Positions 23,111 to 37,336 of a DNA stretch of 64,000 nucleotides are shown here, one piece after another (the first letter of the stretch is position 1; every line of letters begins with the position of its first letter). The stretch is from positions 1 through 64,000 of the forward strand of contig CAUYLG010059139.1 in the NCBI GenBank assembly GCA_963573385.1, read 5' to 3'. Made by a program: the position numbers and the translations under genes. Source of the stretch: Cacajao melanocephalus. Lineage: Eukaryota; Chordata; Mammalia; Primates; Pitheciidae. The notes beneath the pieces were generated by a model. That model ran no database searches, had not been told where the DNA came from, and saw only the letters and a list, made by a program, of their open reading frames with translations.

Positions 23111-25034
23111 TGCGCCTGATTGTAGCCCAATGGGAGTGCCACGAAGGAGACCAAAAGGGCAGGGTGATGGAGAAAGCCCGGGACAAAGTTCCCCTCTTCC
23201 TTCCAACACAATCTCAGTCCCACTCAAGCACCCCTTGAGCCTCAGGAGAAACCACCTTGACTCCCAGGTCCAGAGGAAACCTGACTGGTAATTCCATCCC
23301 CTTGCCAGGATGGCTCCGTGAGGGGCACAGGACCCATTTCAATGAGGCCAATGAGACAAAGGTAATTCTGCTGGGGAGGCAGGAGCTTCAAGCAAAGTGT
23401 CCTTGTTTGAAAGGAAGAGCCACCAGAAGAGGCCGCTCTCCTTCCTCAGGGTGTCACCATGTCTGGATGTGATGCCTGGAAGTGCTACAGCCACTCGCGC
23501 CCAACCTGAAGACTAAACTGACCCCCAACATGGCCAACAGCGATGGAAAGAACCAGGACCCTAATGACACCACTGAGCGGCTTTAGCAGGAAGCCCTCTG
23601 ACTTCCTGCCAATGTGAGATGATAAGATACTGTTTAATTTCTCTCTTTTTATAGCCAAAAGCACCAAAATGAACACAGAGATGTGAGCCATGTCTACTTC
23701 TCTTACTGCTCCATCCCTAGCTCCGACCACAGTGCATGGCACATGGTAGAGAGCCAATAAACATTTGAAGAATGAATGGTGCATCTTCAGTAGCATTTTC
23801 CAGAGGCAGACCTGGAGACAAGGCTTCAGGTACATGTGTTGTGTAAGGAAATGCTCCCAGGAGACAATAACAGAGTGGCAGAAATGGGACAAGAGGGCCA
23901 GGGAGCCAAGCACAGAGAATCAGTCATCCAAACAAAGCCCCCTGGGAGTAGCTTCCACCTGATACCCAGGGGAACTCTGGGATGTCAATGACTCCTTGGC
24001 ATTGTCTGGGAGGCAAGGGAGCTGGGCTTTCCTAATCCCCTATTCCTCAGTCTCTGGCTAAGCGCTGCCCCCAGGGGACTTAATCACCCAAGCACTTCCC
24101 CAAGAGCGGCACCTGCTGACCACTGAAGGCACTGGTAAGTGAAGCAATGGAAGGGATCAGAGAGGGTTCAGGTGGTGCACAGCAATGTGGCTGAATAATA
24201 ACTATATTAATTCATATCATTAATTCTCAAGCAATGGCAACGGTAGGCAGCTTCTTGTCTGCAAATGCTTCCACCTTATCTCTCCTGCAGCCAGGTGGGT
24301 CTTTTCTGCTGCCTACACAGAATGGCCACAGAGTGTCCCCAGCTCTTATTAAAATGGAAAAAAAAAAAAGCCTTTTCATCTTTTCATTTCAGTATTATTA
24401 TTGCACTTTATGACTCATCTCCATGTTCTCTGCAAAACATGGAAAGCCAGATCATAATTTGATGATGAAATATTGATTATGCAATTGTATGCAGAGGTCT
24501 ATACTATATAGATAGAATTCCCACCCTGCAGTATCTTCTATTTTAAGTCAATATGAAGATGGATGTTCCCCCCAGGAAAATTTTGATAAGATACTTGTGT
24601 CAATACAAAAAGACATGAATGCCAATGCGAATCAATACCGGCTTATTGGTCTGTGTTGCTTCTTCTCCACGCAGCAGCTGGCTCCAAGCGGGGTTTCCAA
24701 ACACCAGCAGCTCCCAGCCAATCTGCATATTTCTTCATTTAAATTATGAGAGTGGGAAATGGCAAGGGAATGCTGGGTTGGCAGAAGGCTGCCCACGCCC
24801 ACTCCCGAATTGAGAAGGGAATGAAAATAAAGCCAACGCAACTTGTCAACAAATCTGGGAGAAGCTTTATTACCATCATTAGCAGTGTGCTTGTCCTCTG
24901 CTGCTTCCAAAAAGAATAAACTTAAAATGACAGAAGAAGAGCGGTCTCCATCCTCGCTGGGTTCTTGGCATAGAGCAGGGACTGGGCTCATCTCGACTGT
25001 GCCTCTGCTCTGTTTCCTGCCCAGCCCCCACTGC
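23111..25034. other. Mostly unique sequence
   Basis: 23690-23775 is a sense L2 3' end (cagtgcatggcacatggtag, aataaacatttgaagaatga). 24195-24640 is AT-rich and repeat-free. ORFs on both strands at 23485-23913 and 24632-25039 show no family features. Confidence 0.45.
24195..24640. promoter_or_regulatory. Candidate conserved noncoding element
   Basis: A repeat-free AT-rich block with clustered TAAT cores (ataactatattaattcatat, atcattaattctcaag, cataatttgatgatgaaata). Enhancer-like composition only. Confidence 0.28.
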
Positions 25035-25180
25035 CACATGCAACGCCCTATATTTAGTGCTTCTTTAAAATCTCATTTATTGTCTTCCATTCCCACCAGA
25101 AAGTAAGATCCAAAACTATGGAGATTTTGGGGTGGGAGGTACTTTTTGTTCACTGCTGAATTTCCAATGTCTGGGTGTTG
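25035..25180 (+). mobile_element. L2 fragment, sense
   Basis: Pattern tctcatttattgtcttccat, cccaccagaaagtaagatcc, ttgttcactgctgaatttcc. Confidence 0.55.
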
Positions 25181-25204
25181 AATTAATTTCCTTCTGCTTC
25201 TTTC

Positions 25205-26214
<1,010 letters not shown>

Positions 26215-27089
26215 ATGGAGTGAGTGGATAATGATTGGACAGTTAAATTAAACAAATAAGTCTGAGGATTTCAGAGGCCACCTTGCCCGCAGCCAGCCTC
26301 TCCCCGTAAGAAGAATAAACTAAGCAGAAACAGATCCAGTTTCTCCTTTCGATCCAGCTATGCCTGAAGCAACTTCTACCCAGCATATTTTCAGTGCTTA
26401 AGGTGATATAATCCCTTTTAAAAATCACTTGTAACTGAAATAATCCTGATAAAACACTAAGACTTGAGTGTTTAGGACACCTGAGCTGCTGTGGGATCTT
26501 AACGATGCCTGCTAGCTGGTCCCAGGGCAGTGGGGCGTTCAGCCTCGGAGGGCGAGGAATCCATCTTTTCAGGGGAAGCCTGGACAGCTGACAAGTGAGA
26601 AGGAACCTTTCAAATTCACAATTTTCAAGTGTCAGAAGGATATTGTGCCGCTCCTCTGACACCTGGCATCTTAGGCAGATGCGCCCCGTTTTCCATCAAC
26701 ACTTCTGCTGTGTAAGGTGTGGCCTTTGCACTCACAGGATCTGGAACCCACACCTGAGAATGAGAACTCCAGGTGTTAGCTTCCCCAACAAGTCACGTTA
26801 GAAGGACCAGACAGGCCCCTTTGCTTCAATTGCGAAAGTTGGTGATACAGCAGTTTCAAAGGATTCTATTCAGTTCAATAGCGCTTTAAGCAGTGGCTCT
26901 TCAAGATGCTAAGGGATTGGAGAAACACATGATTTGGTCTGTCCCCTTGAAAAGATGATACCCTCCTGGGCGAGTGACTCTTTAATTCCTTTCATTCACT
27001 ACGTGTTCCATGGTAAAGGCAAGACACTAGGGGCTAGGATGGAGACTCCCCAAACAGGGGAGAGACAGAGGTTTGCATGTGACTGTTTT
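26215..27089. other. Unique intergenic sequence
   Basis: No repeat or exon recognised. A 139-codon minus-strand ORF (26243-26662) has no domain pattern. Confidence 0.4.
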
Positions 27090-27935
<846 letters not shown>

Positions 27936-28858
27936 TATCTCGGGGTGATATTGCCATACTCCCACTCAGATAAATTAACATTCTCACCTTAACAGATCAT
28001 TGGGTAGAGACAAGAAATGTACTGAGCCGTGCAAAAAGAAGATGAGGAGGGCTCTCCGGTTCCTCCAGATAGGAACCATGGCACTTTGTTTTTTTAAAAA
28101 AGAAAAACGTCTGCAGATAAGTAAAGCTGAAAGTAAAGGGGGCCACAGCAGAGGAGGGAACAATACCTCGCAATGTGAACAGCTAGGAGGGAGCATTCAT
28201 TCTGAGCAGGGAGACGCGAGGCGGTGGGGCCTGGGAGGACACAGGCGGCACTGACCCCCTGAGGCAGGGAGAGATGTGCCTTCTCTGGGGGGCAGCAGCT
28301 TAGGATGATGGTGGGGCAAGTTCCCCGGGGAAGACCTGGGCCAAGGGCTGGGGGTGGGAGTTGGAGAGGAGAGTAGGGTTTTGGGAGCAGATTTAAAGTT
28401 AAGTGGCCTCCATGGACCCCATGTGGCCCCGTCAGCTTCGACCCTCCTAGGAGTTCCTGAGTCTGAGCCTGGGCAGTCTTGTCCTGCCTCTGCTGAGCAC
28501 CTGGGCCATGGCAGTCATCAGGATGCAGGAAGGTGGGGTTCCAGCAGCTGGGAAAACATGAACCAAGTTCATTTCTCTTGCAGCAGCTGTAGTGATCATG
28601 AAAAGAAGTAATTGAAAAGGTCAGACACACCCTTCACCTACACAGCTCATAAGTTGGGGGAAAAGTAAAGCCTGAGTCTTCCTCAGAAGGAGAGTAAATC
28701 CTCTGCCTTGCCAAGGCCTGCAAAGCTAGGCTCCAGGCCAGCCTGCCTAGGGGAGTGAGTTCTCCTGCTTCAGTTCCCAAGGCCCTGGCTTGGCTTTCTG
28801 AAGAGGGAGAGGTCTAGATGAGCTGTGCCTCTAGACTTGAAAGGAAACGTAACTTAGG
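27936..28858. other. Unique intergenic sequence
   Basis: Relatively G-rich stretch. A 178-codon minus-strand ORF (28094-28630) has no recognisable domain and no splice support. Confidence 0.4.
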
Positions 28859-29430
28859 GAGGGGGTATAGGGTTGCAGTCAAAAGAATGGGCTCTGGACT
28901 CATAAAAACATCAGTTCAGGGCCAGACACAGTGGCTCACGCCTATAATCCCAGCACTTTGGGAGGCCGAGGCGGGTGGATCACGAGGTCAAGAGATTGAA
29001 ACCATCCTGGTCAACATGGTAAAACCCCGTCTCTACTAAAACATACAAAAATTAGCTGGGCATGGTGGCACGTGCCTGTAGTCCAACTACTCGGGAGGCT
29101 GAGGCACGAGAATTGCTTGACCCAGGAGGCGGAGGTTGCGGTGAGCCCAGATTGCGCTGGGCAACAAGAGCAAAACTCTGTCTCAAAAAGGAAATCAGTT
29201 CAAATACAGACTTCACCATTTATTTGCTGTGTGATCTTGGGCCACTCACACTACCTCTCTGAACCAGCATTTCCCCTCTATATTGTAGGGTTGATAACGG
29301 TACCCAAACCATAAGTCACTGAGAGGATTCAACGAGAATCATACAAGTCAGATTCTCCTTTAAGAGTTAGATCAATGCCTACGCTCCCACTGCATGTTGG
29401 CTGTGGTTGTTATCTTTATCATTTGTCATT
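28859..29430 (+). mobile_element. MIR, sense, split by an AluSc
   Basis: Left part 28859-28918 (ggttgcagtcaaaagaatgg, gctctggactcataaaaaca) and right part 29194-29430 (ttgctgtgtgatcttgggcc, cactacctctctgaacc) make one MIR. Confidence 0.85.
28910..29202 (+). mobile_element. AluSc-like, sense, with target duplication
   Basis: Alu at 28919-29190 flanked by atcagttca (28910-28918 and 29194-29202). Text gatcacgaggtcaagagatt marks an AluSc/Y-type branch. About 15-20 bases are missing near 29157, where gattgcg runs straight into ctgggcaaca. Confidence 0.94.
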
Positions 29431-29444
29431 ATTAACACTTTAAT

Positions 29445-29938
29445 TGTACCAGCCTCCAAGATGACCCCCATGATCCCTTCTTCCTGGTATTCATGCCTGT
29501 ATTCAACCTGAATAGGGTTGATCTATGTACTAATAGGATATTGTGGGGATGGCAGAATGTGACTTCCAAGGCTAGGTCCTGAAAGATGCTGTGACTTTCA
29601 CCTGATTCTCTTGGGTCACTCGCTCTGGGGCAGGGCTGCTGTCATGTCATGAGGACACTCAAGCAGCCCCATGGAAAAGTCCACACAGTGAGCACCTGAG
29701 ACCTCCTACCCACAGCCAGCATTAACTTACCCGCTCTGTGAACGAGGCAGCTTGAAGACGGATCCCCTCACCCGAGGTGCAAGCTCATGAGAGAGTCTGA
29801 GCCAGGACCACCCAGCTAAGCTCCAGAATTCCTGACCCACAGAAACAGTGTGAGATCACAAATATTCATTTTTTTGGAGCCATTAAGTTTTGGGGTGGTT
29901 TGTTATACATCAATAGATAATTAATACAATTACTATAC
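29445..29938 (+). mobile_element. MLT1-type MaLR LTR, sense
   Basis: LTR from tgtaccagcctccaagatga to taattaataca. Diagnostic tail: ccagaattcctgacccacag, gccattaagttttggggtgg, atcaatagataattaataca. A solo LTR; no internal sequence seen. Confidence 0.85.
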
Positions 29939-31935
29939 TGAAAATTTCTCACTAGGATGGGGCTGCTAATAGGCAGCTCTGGCCTTCGGGCTCTGTCCAA
30001 CCCATTAGAAATCAATTGTTTTTGTGCCAAAGATCCCTGAAAGAGATAGCATCTTGTTTGGGTATCACCTCCTCCAGGGAGCCTTCCTGAGCCTTCTTGG
30101 CCAAGTCAGGAGCTTTTTTCCATGTGCCCACATTAAGGTTCCATGTAATCCTCTACCTCACTGCATTGTCATTCTGAGACCAATCATGTTTTCATCTACA
30201 CTTTGGCTACTGGGAGACTCAGACCCAAATTTTCAGGCCATTGCAGAACTCTTAATTTATTCCTGCCCTGGTTTACTCACCTATTTGCTTTGTCCTGTTT
30301 TGTGTGTTCCTTGTATAAATTATCGCACCTCCTTTGTGAAACGAGGCAGCGTGAAGCAATTCCTCACTGAAGGTCCAGGGCATGGCAAGAGAACCTGAGC
30401 TTAAGATGCAGACATCACCTGCTGGCAACAGGCAGTATCCTCTGAGTTAGCCTTGGTATCCCCCTCCCCGGATCCTCACTTCTGTCACAGCGACCTCCTC
30501 CTCTCCTTGGATGGGGATGGGATGAACATGCTTGATCAGCTCTTCGCTGTAAACGCCTGACCTCTCTCACTGCACCAGGACTGATACAGTTTAGTTGTCC
30601 ATAGCTGTCATCCAAACTTGAGGGTGGCACTTTTGAGGCAAAAGCAAACCGAGAAGCTATCCTAAGAGGAGGGTGGCAGCATGAGGAAGGGGCTTGCCCC
30701 TGTGCCAGTGCGGGAAGACCAGCCCAAAGTGCCCATCCCACTGCGGGAGCAGACTCAGCTGTCACTGAACCCGAATGCAGGTAACAAGGGCTGCAGCCTG
30801 AGCATCTTGGAGCCCAGAGGCAGAGTGTTAGCAGATTGCTTCTAGCATTATCGGGGCCACAGTGGGGTCTTGGTTCCTGAGTGGATCTAACTCTGGGAAG
30901 GTGGATCCAACAGCCATCATGGTTTGCAGACAATGTTGTTGAGATCATCCAGATAACTCCCTAACTCCAGTTTTGTGCCCACCAAGCATCCTTCTGATTT
31001 CAAATGGGCTTCCTATGCCATGTGCAACTGGGAGAGTGTGTGGACAGAAATGGGGCCAACTGGCTCTTTCCCTTGGCTGTCATATTTTTCATTAATAAAC
31101 TAACTCTCCAGCCACACATACACACTCAGCCTCTTGCTACTCCAGGTCCTCCATTCACTCTGAAGGCAGTCAAGGGGATGATGAATTCCATCTCCCAGGT
31201 GTGGATTAAACTGTGTACCAGGGGAGGTCTCTGTGGCTCCATTCCACCCCTCTTAGTACATCAGAGCTCAAGAGGATCAGGTCAAAGCTGGAAGGATCCT
31301 GAGAGCCCACTGAAGTAATGACTCCTGTGCTCAGGTTCGTAGGAGTAGCGTTGAGGCCTGTGAATTCTTGGCAAAAATTCAGAAAACCTAAGGGAATCCA
31401 TGCATTAGCCGATAATGAGGCCACACAGACTAACTGAAGCATCAGCCACCTCATTAAACTGGGAAGCTTAATACTGTTTTTATTGCACAATCATTTCTAA
31501 ATGTCTTTTATTAATAAAATCGGGGAAATGAATTTGTTATTCTTTAATAAGTGCAGTGTGTTTTGCTGACAAAATTTTTACAAAGATGGGTTGCAAGAAT
31601 GCTAAAAGATGTTCTTGTTCTGCAGGGTTGGAAGCCCCTAAACCACCACCCACTACCCATCATTTGACAAAAGGAGAACCTGAGGAACAAAGAAACCCAC
31701 ATTTTCCTCAAGCTTCAGATTCCCTTTAAACTCTTAGGATATCCTATAACCCCCTGTAGCCTATCGCAGCTAGATTCATGAGAGACAATCTCTCTAGAGA
31801 CTATTTGCTTTTTCTCTTAATTCACTCAAACCTCTGGGAATGAGGCGTCTAGCCCTTGAAGGCTACTTTTGGTAGAGAGGAGGAGGAGGTTCAATATTTT
31901 AAAAGGAGGGCAGAGGATGGAAAAGAACACGATTA
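29939..31935. other. Mostly unique sequence with an L2 piece
   Basis: 30055-30270 looks like sense L2 (tcctccagggagccttcctg). 31440-31620 is AT-rich and repeat-free (tcttttattaataaaatcgg), a weak candidate conserved element. The 177-codon minus-strand ORF (30415-30948) has no family pattern. Confidence 0.4.
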
Positions 31936-32100
31936 CATCAATAGTTTCTCCACATTATTTGATGTTCAGAACCACCCCATGAAGAAGGTACAACATTCCC
32001 TTTCTACAGACCAAAAAAAATAACGTTTAGAGAGGTGGAAAGACCACCCAAGGGAACACATGTTTAGACAGAAAGCCCAGTTCTGTCTAGTGTTTAAATC
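31936..32100 (-). mobile_element. MIR fragment, antisense
   Basis: agaaccaccccatgaagaag, cctttctacagaccaa and acgtttagagaggtggaaag follow the reverse MIR pattern. Confidence 0.5.
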
Positions 32101-33190
32101 TCAGCCCATTCAGCTACACTGCTTTGTAAATATCACCCATTTCAACACTGCGCACAGAGGCAGAGCCCTCAGTCTTCCCTGTAGGTGGGCTAGGGCAGCG
32201 AGGGTGGGAAGACAGGTGCTGAGTCCCAGAGAAGAGATGCGTCCACCAAATGACCTGAATGATGAGGGGGGAGCCAGAGCCCAGGAAGGACACATCATGG
32301 TCATCTCTTTACCTCTGTATCAAATTGAGTTCTGTTTAGAACCATTTTCTAGCCTCCCACCAAGGATGTAAGACAGGACAAGCACTGTCATCTGTAAAGT
32401 GCCACTCTCAGACTGCCACCCAGAGTTTGTAAAAGGCACAAATGAATCAATAGGTAGGAAAGTTATCTGGAATTCATAAAACTTCACTGTTAAGGAGAAA
32501 ATGATCGCAGACAAACTCCCAAATCAGTGGTTTAACACAGTAGATATTTTTTCTGACACTTGTGTAAAGCCCCAAACAAAGATTCTTGCCTGTCACAAGG
32601 TTTGCCTGGCACTTGTCACGGGGCACACTCTGGCACCCAGGAAGCCTGCCCCTTGTTGCTCTGCCACCTCTGATGTGGCTTCTAAGGTCACTGTATTTAC
32701 CTGTGTCAAGCCAGAGGAAGAAATCATGACTCAATAAACCCAGGGAGATTTGTACGAGCTAAGCCTGAAATTGGCACACATCACTTCAGCTCATACATGG
32801 AGGGCTGGGAGTGCAGAAAGATGAGGAAATGGGTCTTACTGAACACAGAACCACAGAACTGTGTCTCCCTTCTGTCCAGAGCTGAGAAGTTGCCACAATC
32901 AGAAAGTGTGAGTTCCATCTGAGAGTTTAAGAGCAGGAATAGATTAAGGACAAATCACATAAAATACCTTGACTCCTGGGCTTGCTGGATGCATTCAGCC
33001 TGAGCCACCCCTACCCGTGGATAATCTTGGATTTCCCAACTGAGTTTCTTGCATGCTCTGTGGTAGAAAGTCAGAGGACATTTTCTCAAGTGAATGTTAG
33101 ATCATGAGATTCCCCAGAAAAATACAGATATAGGTGTACAACACATTACTGGAGATTCTAATTCAGCCACCTGGCACAAGCCTGGGAAAG
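32101..33190. other. Unique intergenic sequence
   Basis: Nothing recognised. Confidence 0.4.
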
Positions 33191-33660
33191 TGTTTATTAG
33201 GATTATTTCAGCTGCAGGTGACAGGAATCCAGCTCACATGGTCTTAAGCAAGAAAGGAAATGTACTGACTCCTTTAAGTGCGCCACTGTCAGGCACAGCT
33301 GGATGCAGACACCAACAGTCTCATCAGGACACTCAGCCTCTCTCCCACCTCTGACCATTTCAGGCAGGCTCCCCTCATGGGTCAAAGGTGGCCACCAGTA
33401 GCTCCAGATACATCTTTTTATCAACAGCCCCAGAATAACTTCTCTTTCTCAGTAAAATCCCACAATGTATCCTTCGGCACTCATTATCCTGGCTTGCTCC
33501 CATTCCTATTCCTGAACCAACCACTGTGACCAAAAAGATGGTATCTTCTGACTGTCCAGGCCTGAGTCATGAGCCCACCCCTGAGTCTGGGATTAGGTCC
33601 AGTTCATGCAATGCACATGAGCTAGGTGTGGGCATGGTGGTTCCCCAAGGACAACTGGGG
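33191..33660 (+). mobile_element. Old interspersed repeat, family not named
   Basis: Text such as tggtcttaagcaagaaagga, ctgtccaggcctgagtcatg and tgggattaggtccag is familiar from a widely dispersed old mammalian repeat. I cannot assign the family. Confidence 0.4.
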
Positions 33661-34845
33661 TGCTCTTCCTAGAAGAAGGGGGCAGGGAATGGTTGCCAGG
33701 CCAGTATCAGCAGCAGAATCTTTATGCACTAGGCTGCAGGGAGCTCAGTCAGGCATGGGAGCCCTGAGGCCCTCACAGGGTGTGGGATGGTCTTTCAGAC
33801 CTTCGTGGGAGACTCTGCTCACCAACCTGCTCAACACCCCTTGCCTACACCACGGGCCGCTGGAAGGTGCCAGTCCACTGAATATGTATGATTGACATCT
33901 CTCTCCTGCTTTCCTTTGTCTGAAGACCAGGAGTGGATTTGACCCCTTTGCTCAGACTCTCTCAGTAACCCTGCCCCTACAGGCTCTCCCCAACCCTACC
34001 CTGCAGGGCCCAGTGCTTGGCTGCCAATGGCATCAAGGACATTAGCTGACAGTGACTTGAAGCAGGGGTTCATGGTTTCAGGGTAACCCAGGAACACCTG
34101 AATCTGAATTCATCAGTCTGCATCTATGAATGTGAGTGCCTCTCCTTTCCCCACAGGAATACATCCACAACTTTCATCAAATTACTCGGGGAGACTTATT
34201 TTAAGAGACTGAGAGCCACCAACATCAATTTTGGCTCCCCTGGGCATCTGTAAATAGCTTCAAGGTTTTAAGGTGAAATGTCATATGCCGTATTACGCAT
34301 TCTGGAGAAGCAGGAAGCAGCAGGCCAACTTGAGATGAAAGTCTCAGATCAACGTTTTCCCAAGTGTGCTCCTTGGAATACAGGTTGATGTGATATGACG
34401 CCCAGCGACGGAAACTAAAACACATTCATGTTCAAATTAGTTAGGGAAATGTTGAACTAAACAATGTCTGATGGGATTCTTTTTTCTGCAGGACTTTTCA
34501 GAGCCTTTAATATTCTAACATGCTTTGCGACACTCTAGAAGGGATTAGCATAGGCAATGTTTCCCAGACTTACATAATAAAAACATTGTTTCTGTGGGAG
34601 TTTCATTTGGTTTGCAGCATCTTATTACACATTTCCTGAAGGCGGATTCATGGGCTATCAGTTGGGGAACCCTCGTCCTCCCAGGATGTGTGTTCATGGT
34701 GGTGACTTTGAGTTTGTGCCGTTGTGAAGCATTCTGGCAGCAAGCATCTCAACACTTCCAAAAGGGGGCGATATTTAGGAGAAATCACTCAACCTGAGTT
34801 AGAACAAACGTGGTCACTGGTGTATCTTGGTGCCTGGGAGCCCTG
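33661..34845. other. Unique intergenic sequence
   Basis: Nothing recognised. Moderately GC-rich in the left half. Confidence 0.4.
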
Positions 34846-35050
34846 GAGTGTCAGACAGAGGAGCGTGCACACTGGAACCAGCAGCCTGGCGCTGAGTCTC
34901 AGCTCTGTTGCTGAGTGGCTGTGCACCTCTGGGCATGGCACTTAACCCTTCTGAGCCTCAGCCTGCCATCTTAAAAAGGGCTTGATGTGAGGATTGAATG
35001 AGATCATGCAGGGAACACAATGTCTGGCACTTGGAAGTGTCCACCATAAG
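34846..35050 (+). mobile_element. MIR, sense
   Basis: ctgttgctgagtggctgtgc, catggcacttaacccttctg, agcctcagcctgccatct and ggattgaatgagatcatgca follow MIR order. Confidence 0.82.
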
Positions 35051-36380
35051 CAGTAGATGGCCCATCTGGGTTTGGTCCCTTTACCCTCTGCCCTGGCGGC
35101 TCCAGGAAATGCTGCCACGTGACTCCTGTTGCCTTTACACATCTCACCTGTTCCTGACCGCTCCCCACAGCTCCAGCTCCTTTGCTGGTGCTCCAGGCAC
35201 CTCCAAACATGGTGAACCCCTCTCCCCTACCCTCTTGTGGCAGCTGACCAAGACGTCCAAGGCAAGAGTGGGACCAAGACGTCCACAGCGGGCTGCTTCC
35301 CACCTGCATGGGCACTTTCCTTAGGACACTTTCATTGCCCTCGGCACCACCTTGGGCAAGCAAGCCCCATGGAAATGGATGCAGAGGTGCCACTGCTTGC
35401 TGATAATCATACACTGTCCTTAAGGTCACCCTTGGCGATCTGTCACCGGGAGCAGACAAACCCGCACCGCGTCTATTCCATCAGAGCTTGTTTATATCTG
35501 CATCTGTCATTGCTGATCGCATTTGAATGGGTTTAGTCTCTATTTTAAATAAAAGATTTATGCCTTAGCTGTCAGAGCCTGCCTTTATTTGAAAATTTAA
35601 TCTTGTTTCTAGGAGTCTAGATTAACTTATTAGATTTAGGCATCCCTCGTGTGTCTCCAAGAGAGGAGTAGACTGTCCTCCCTGGTTCGGCCCTGCACAC
35701 CCCAACAGTGAAAGCTAAGAGCTGGAAGGGCTTCTCCACCCAGCCCACCCAAGCTGGACTGAGGGCCCCATCTCAGGCAGCTTTGTGAGGCAACTGTGTG
35801 TCCGGAAGTGTTTTCTTGCACCCTCCATCTCTGGGCTGGCTTCCAGGGCCTGTGATCACTGCAACGGACACCCATCAAGCCAGCTTTTTCACAGGCTTCA
35901 GGAAAGACCCCCATTGGGGGCCCAGCTTGTCAACATGGGCTGTGCCAAGGAGTTCTGAGCTTCCTTTGGGTCTGCATTGTATCTTCCACTCCCTTAGAGC
36001 TCCTGCCCTACCGCTTAGACCACATAAAGCCGTGGGGCCCTGGGCAGCCGCTTCACTTCCCCAATCTCATCTGCAGGTGGAGACAGTGGCAGTGCCCCCT
36101 CCAGGCTGCTGTGTCACTCAGTGTAAAAGCAGGGACGCACTTGAGAGCTGCTCTCTGCAAGTTTGTTGCTGCTTCAGCAGTGCAGGTGGGCCATCACCTC
36201 CTTTAGAGGTGAGGATGAGCTGCCAAAGGGAGAAGGAGCTTCTCAGCGTCGCAGTGGAGTCACGGCCAGGCTGCCCAGACCAGGTGTCTGGACCTGCACC
36301 ACTGCCACTCCCCACCTTTTCTTCCCTCTCCTTCTCTCCTTCCCCTCTCCCTCTCTCTCCCGTCTCTTTCTCCTACTCCA
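35051..36380. other. Unique sequence with a pyrimidine tract
   Basis: 35370-35640 (ttctattttaaataaaaga, cttattagatttaggcatcc) is repeat-free and enhancer-like in composition. 36306-36378 is an almost pure C/T run. The 196-codon ORF at 35798-36388 has no domain pattern. Confidence 0.4.
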
Positions 36381-36730
36381 TGCTATAGACTGAATGTTTG
36401 CATCCCCGTGAATGCATTCTTAACCCCCAATGTGACTGTATTTGGAGACAGGGTCTTTAGGAGGGGACTGAGGTTAAATGAGGTTGATCCGATGGGACTG
36501 GGTTCCTTATGAGAAGACGAAGAGTGGTCTCTCCCCATGCAGGGACCACCACAGCCAGGCAGCAGCTGCCCATATGCCCCAGAAGAGGCCTCCGAGGGAA
36601 CTGCTTTGCCTTGCTTCATCAGTATCTTGATCTTGACTTCTAGCCTCCAGAATTGTGATAAAAAAATTTCTGTTGCTTACGCCCCCGAGCCTGTGGTACT
36701 CTGTCATGGCAGCACCAACAGATTCAGACG
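36381..36730 (+). mobile_element. MLT1-type MaLR LTR, sense
   Basis: From tgctatagactgaatgtttg through tgactgtatttggagacagg and ctagcctccagaattgtgat to the accaacagattcagac end. Confidence 0.85.
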
Positions 36731-36924
36731 CTCTGCCTCCTCCCTCTCATTCCTTCCCTCTGCCGCCTCCCCAGCACCAGCGATCCCGGACTTTCCCGTT
36801 GCAATTCCGCCATCTGCTGGTCCACCTCAAGATAGCAGGCAAGGTCCATGCTTTGGAGCCACGCGGTCTCCTCTAAGGCAGCCCAAGCCAAGCGTGGCCC
36901 TTCCTCAGCCAGCAACCCCACCCC

Positions 36925-37336
36925 CGACGCACATACAGACATGCACATGCACACACTCTCTCACATACATGCACACACACGCACACATGGAAGTGCGCAC
37001 ACTCATACATGCATACAGGCACACATACATGCTCACACGCACACACAATGCACACACACAACTTACATGCATACAATGTACACACATGTGTGTGCACACA
37101 CCTACACACACTCATACACATGCTCACACACAATTACACACACACTTGCACATTCTCGAACATGTGAACACACACGCAATCACACACTCACACACACACA
37201 TGCAGATTCTCACACACATTCACACATTCGCACATGCAAACACATTCATACGTGTACATACACACTAATAAACATACATTACACAAGCACCTACCACCCA
37301 CCCCACTCACTCACGTATCACACACACACACACAGC
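36925..37336. repeat. About 410-bp CA-rich simple repeat / minisatellite
   Basis: Continuous imperfect array of acacac with atgc, tcac and tcat interruptions. It produces long His/Thr-rich ORFs on the plus strand (36537-37268 and 36848-37552) and Cys/Val-rich ones on the minus strand. These are repeat artefacts. Confidence 0.93.

Noticed and set aside
28094..28630. 178-codon minus-strand ORF
   Set aside because: No domain, no splice context, composition of the local G-rich DNA; part overlaps a T-run.
30415..30948. 177-codon minus-strand ORF
   Set aside because: No recognisable protein family and no supporting gene signals.
35798..36388. 196-codon plus-strand ORF
   Set aside because: Low-complexity Ser/Pro-rich end from a pyrimidine tract; no domain.
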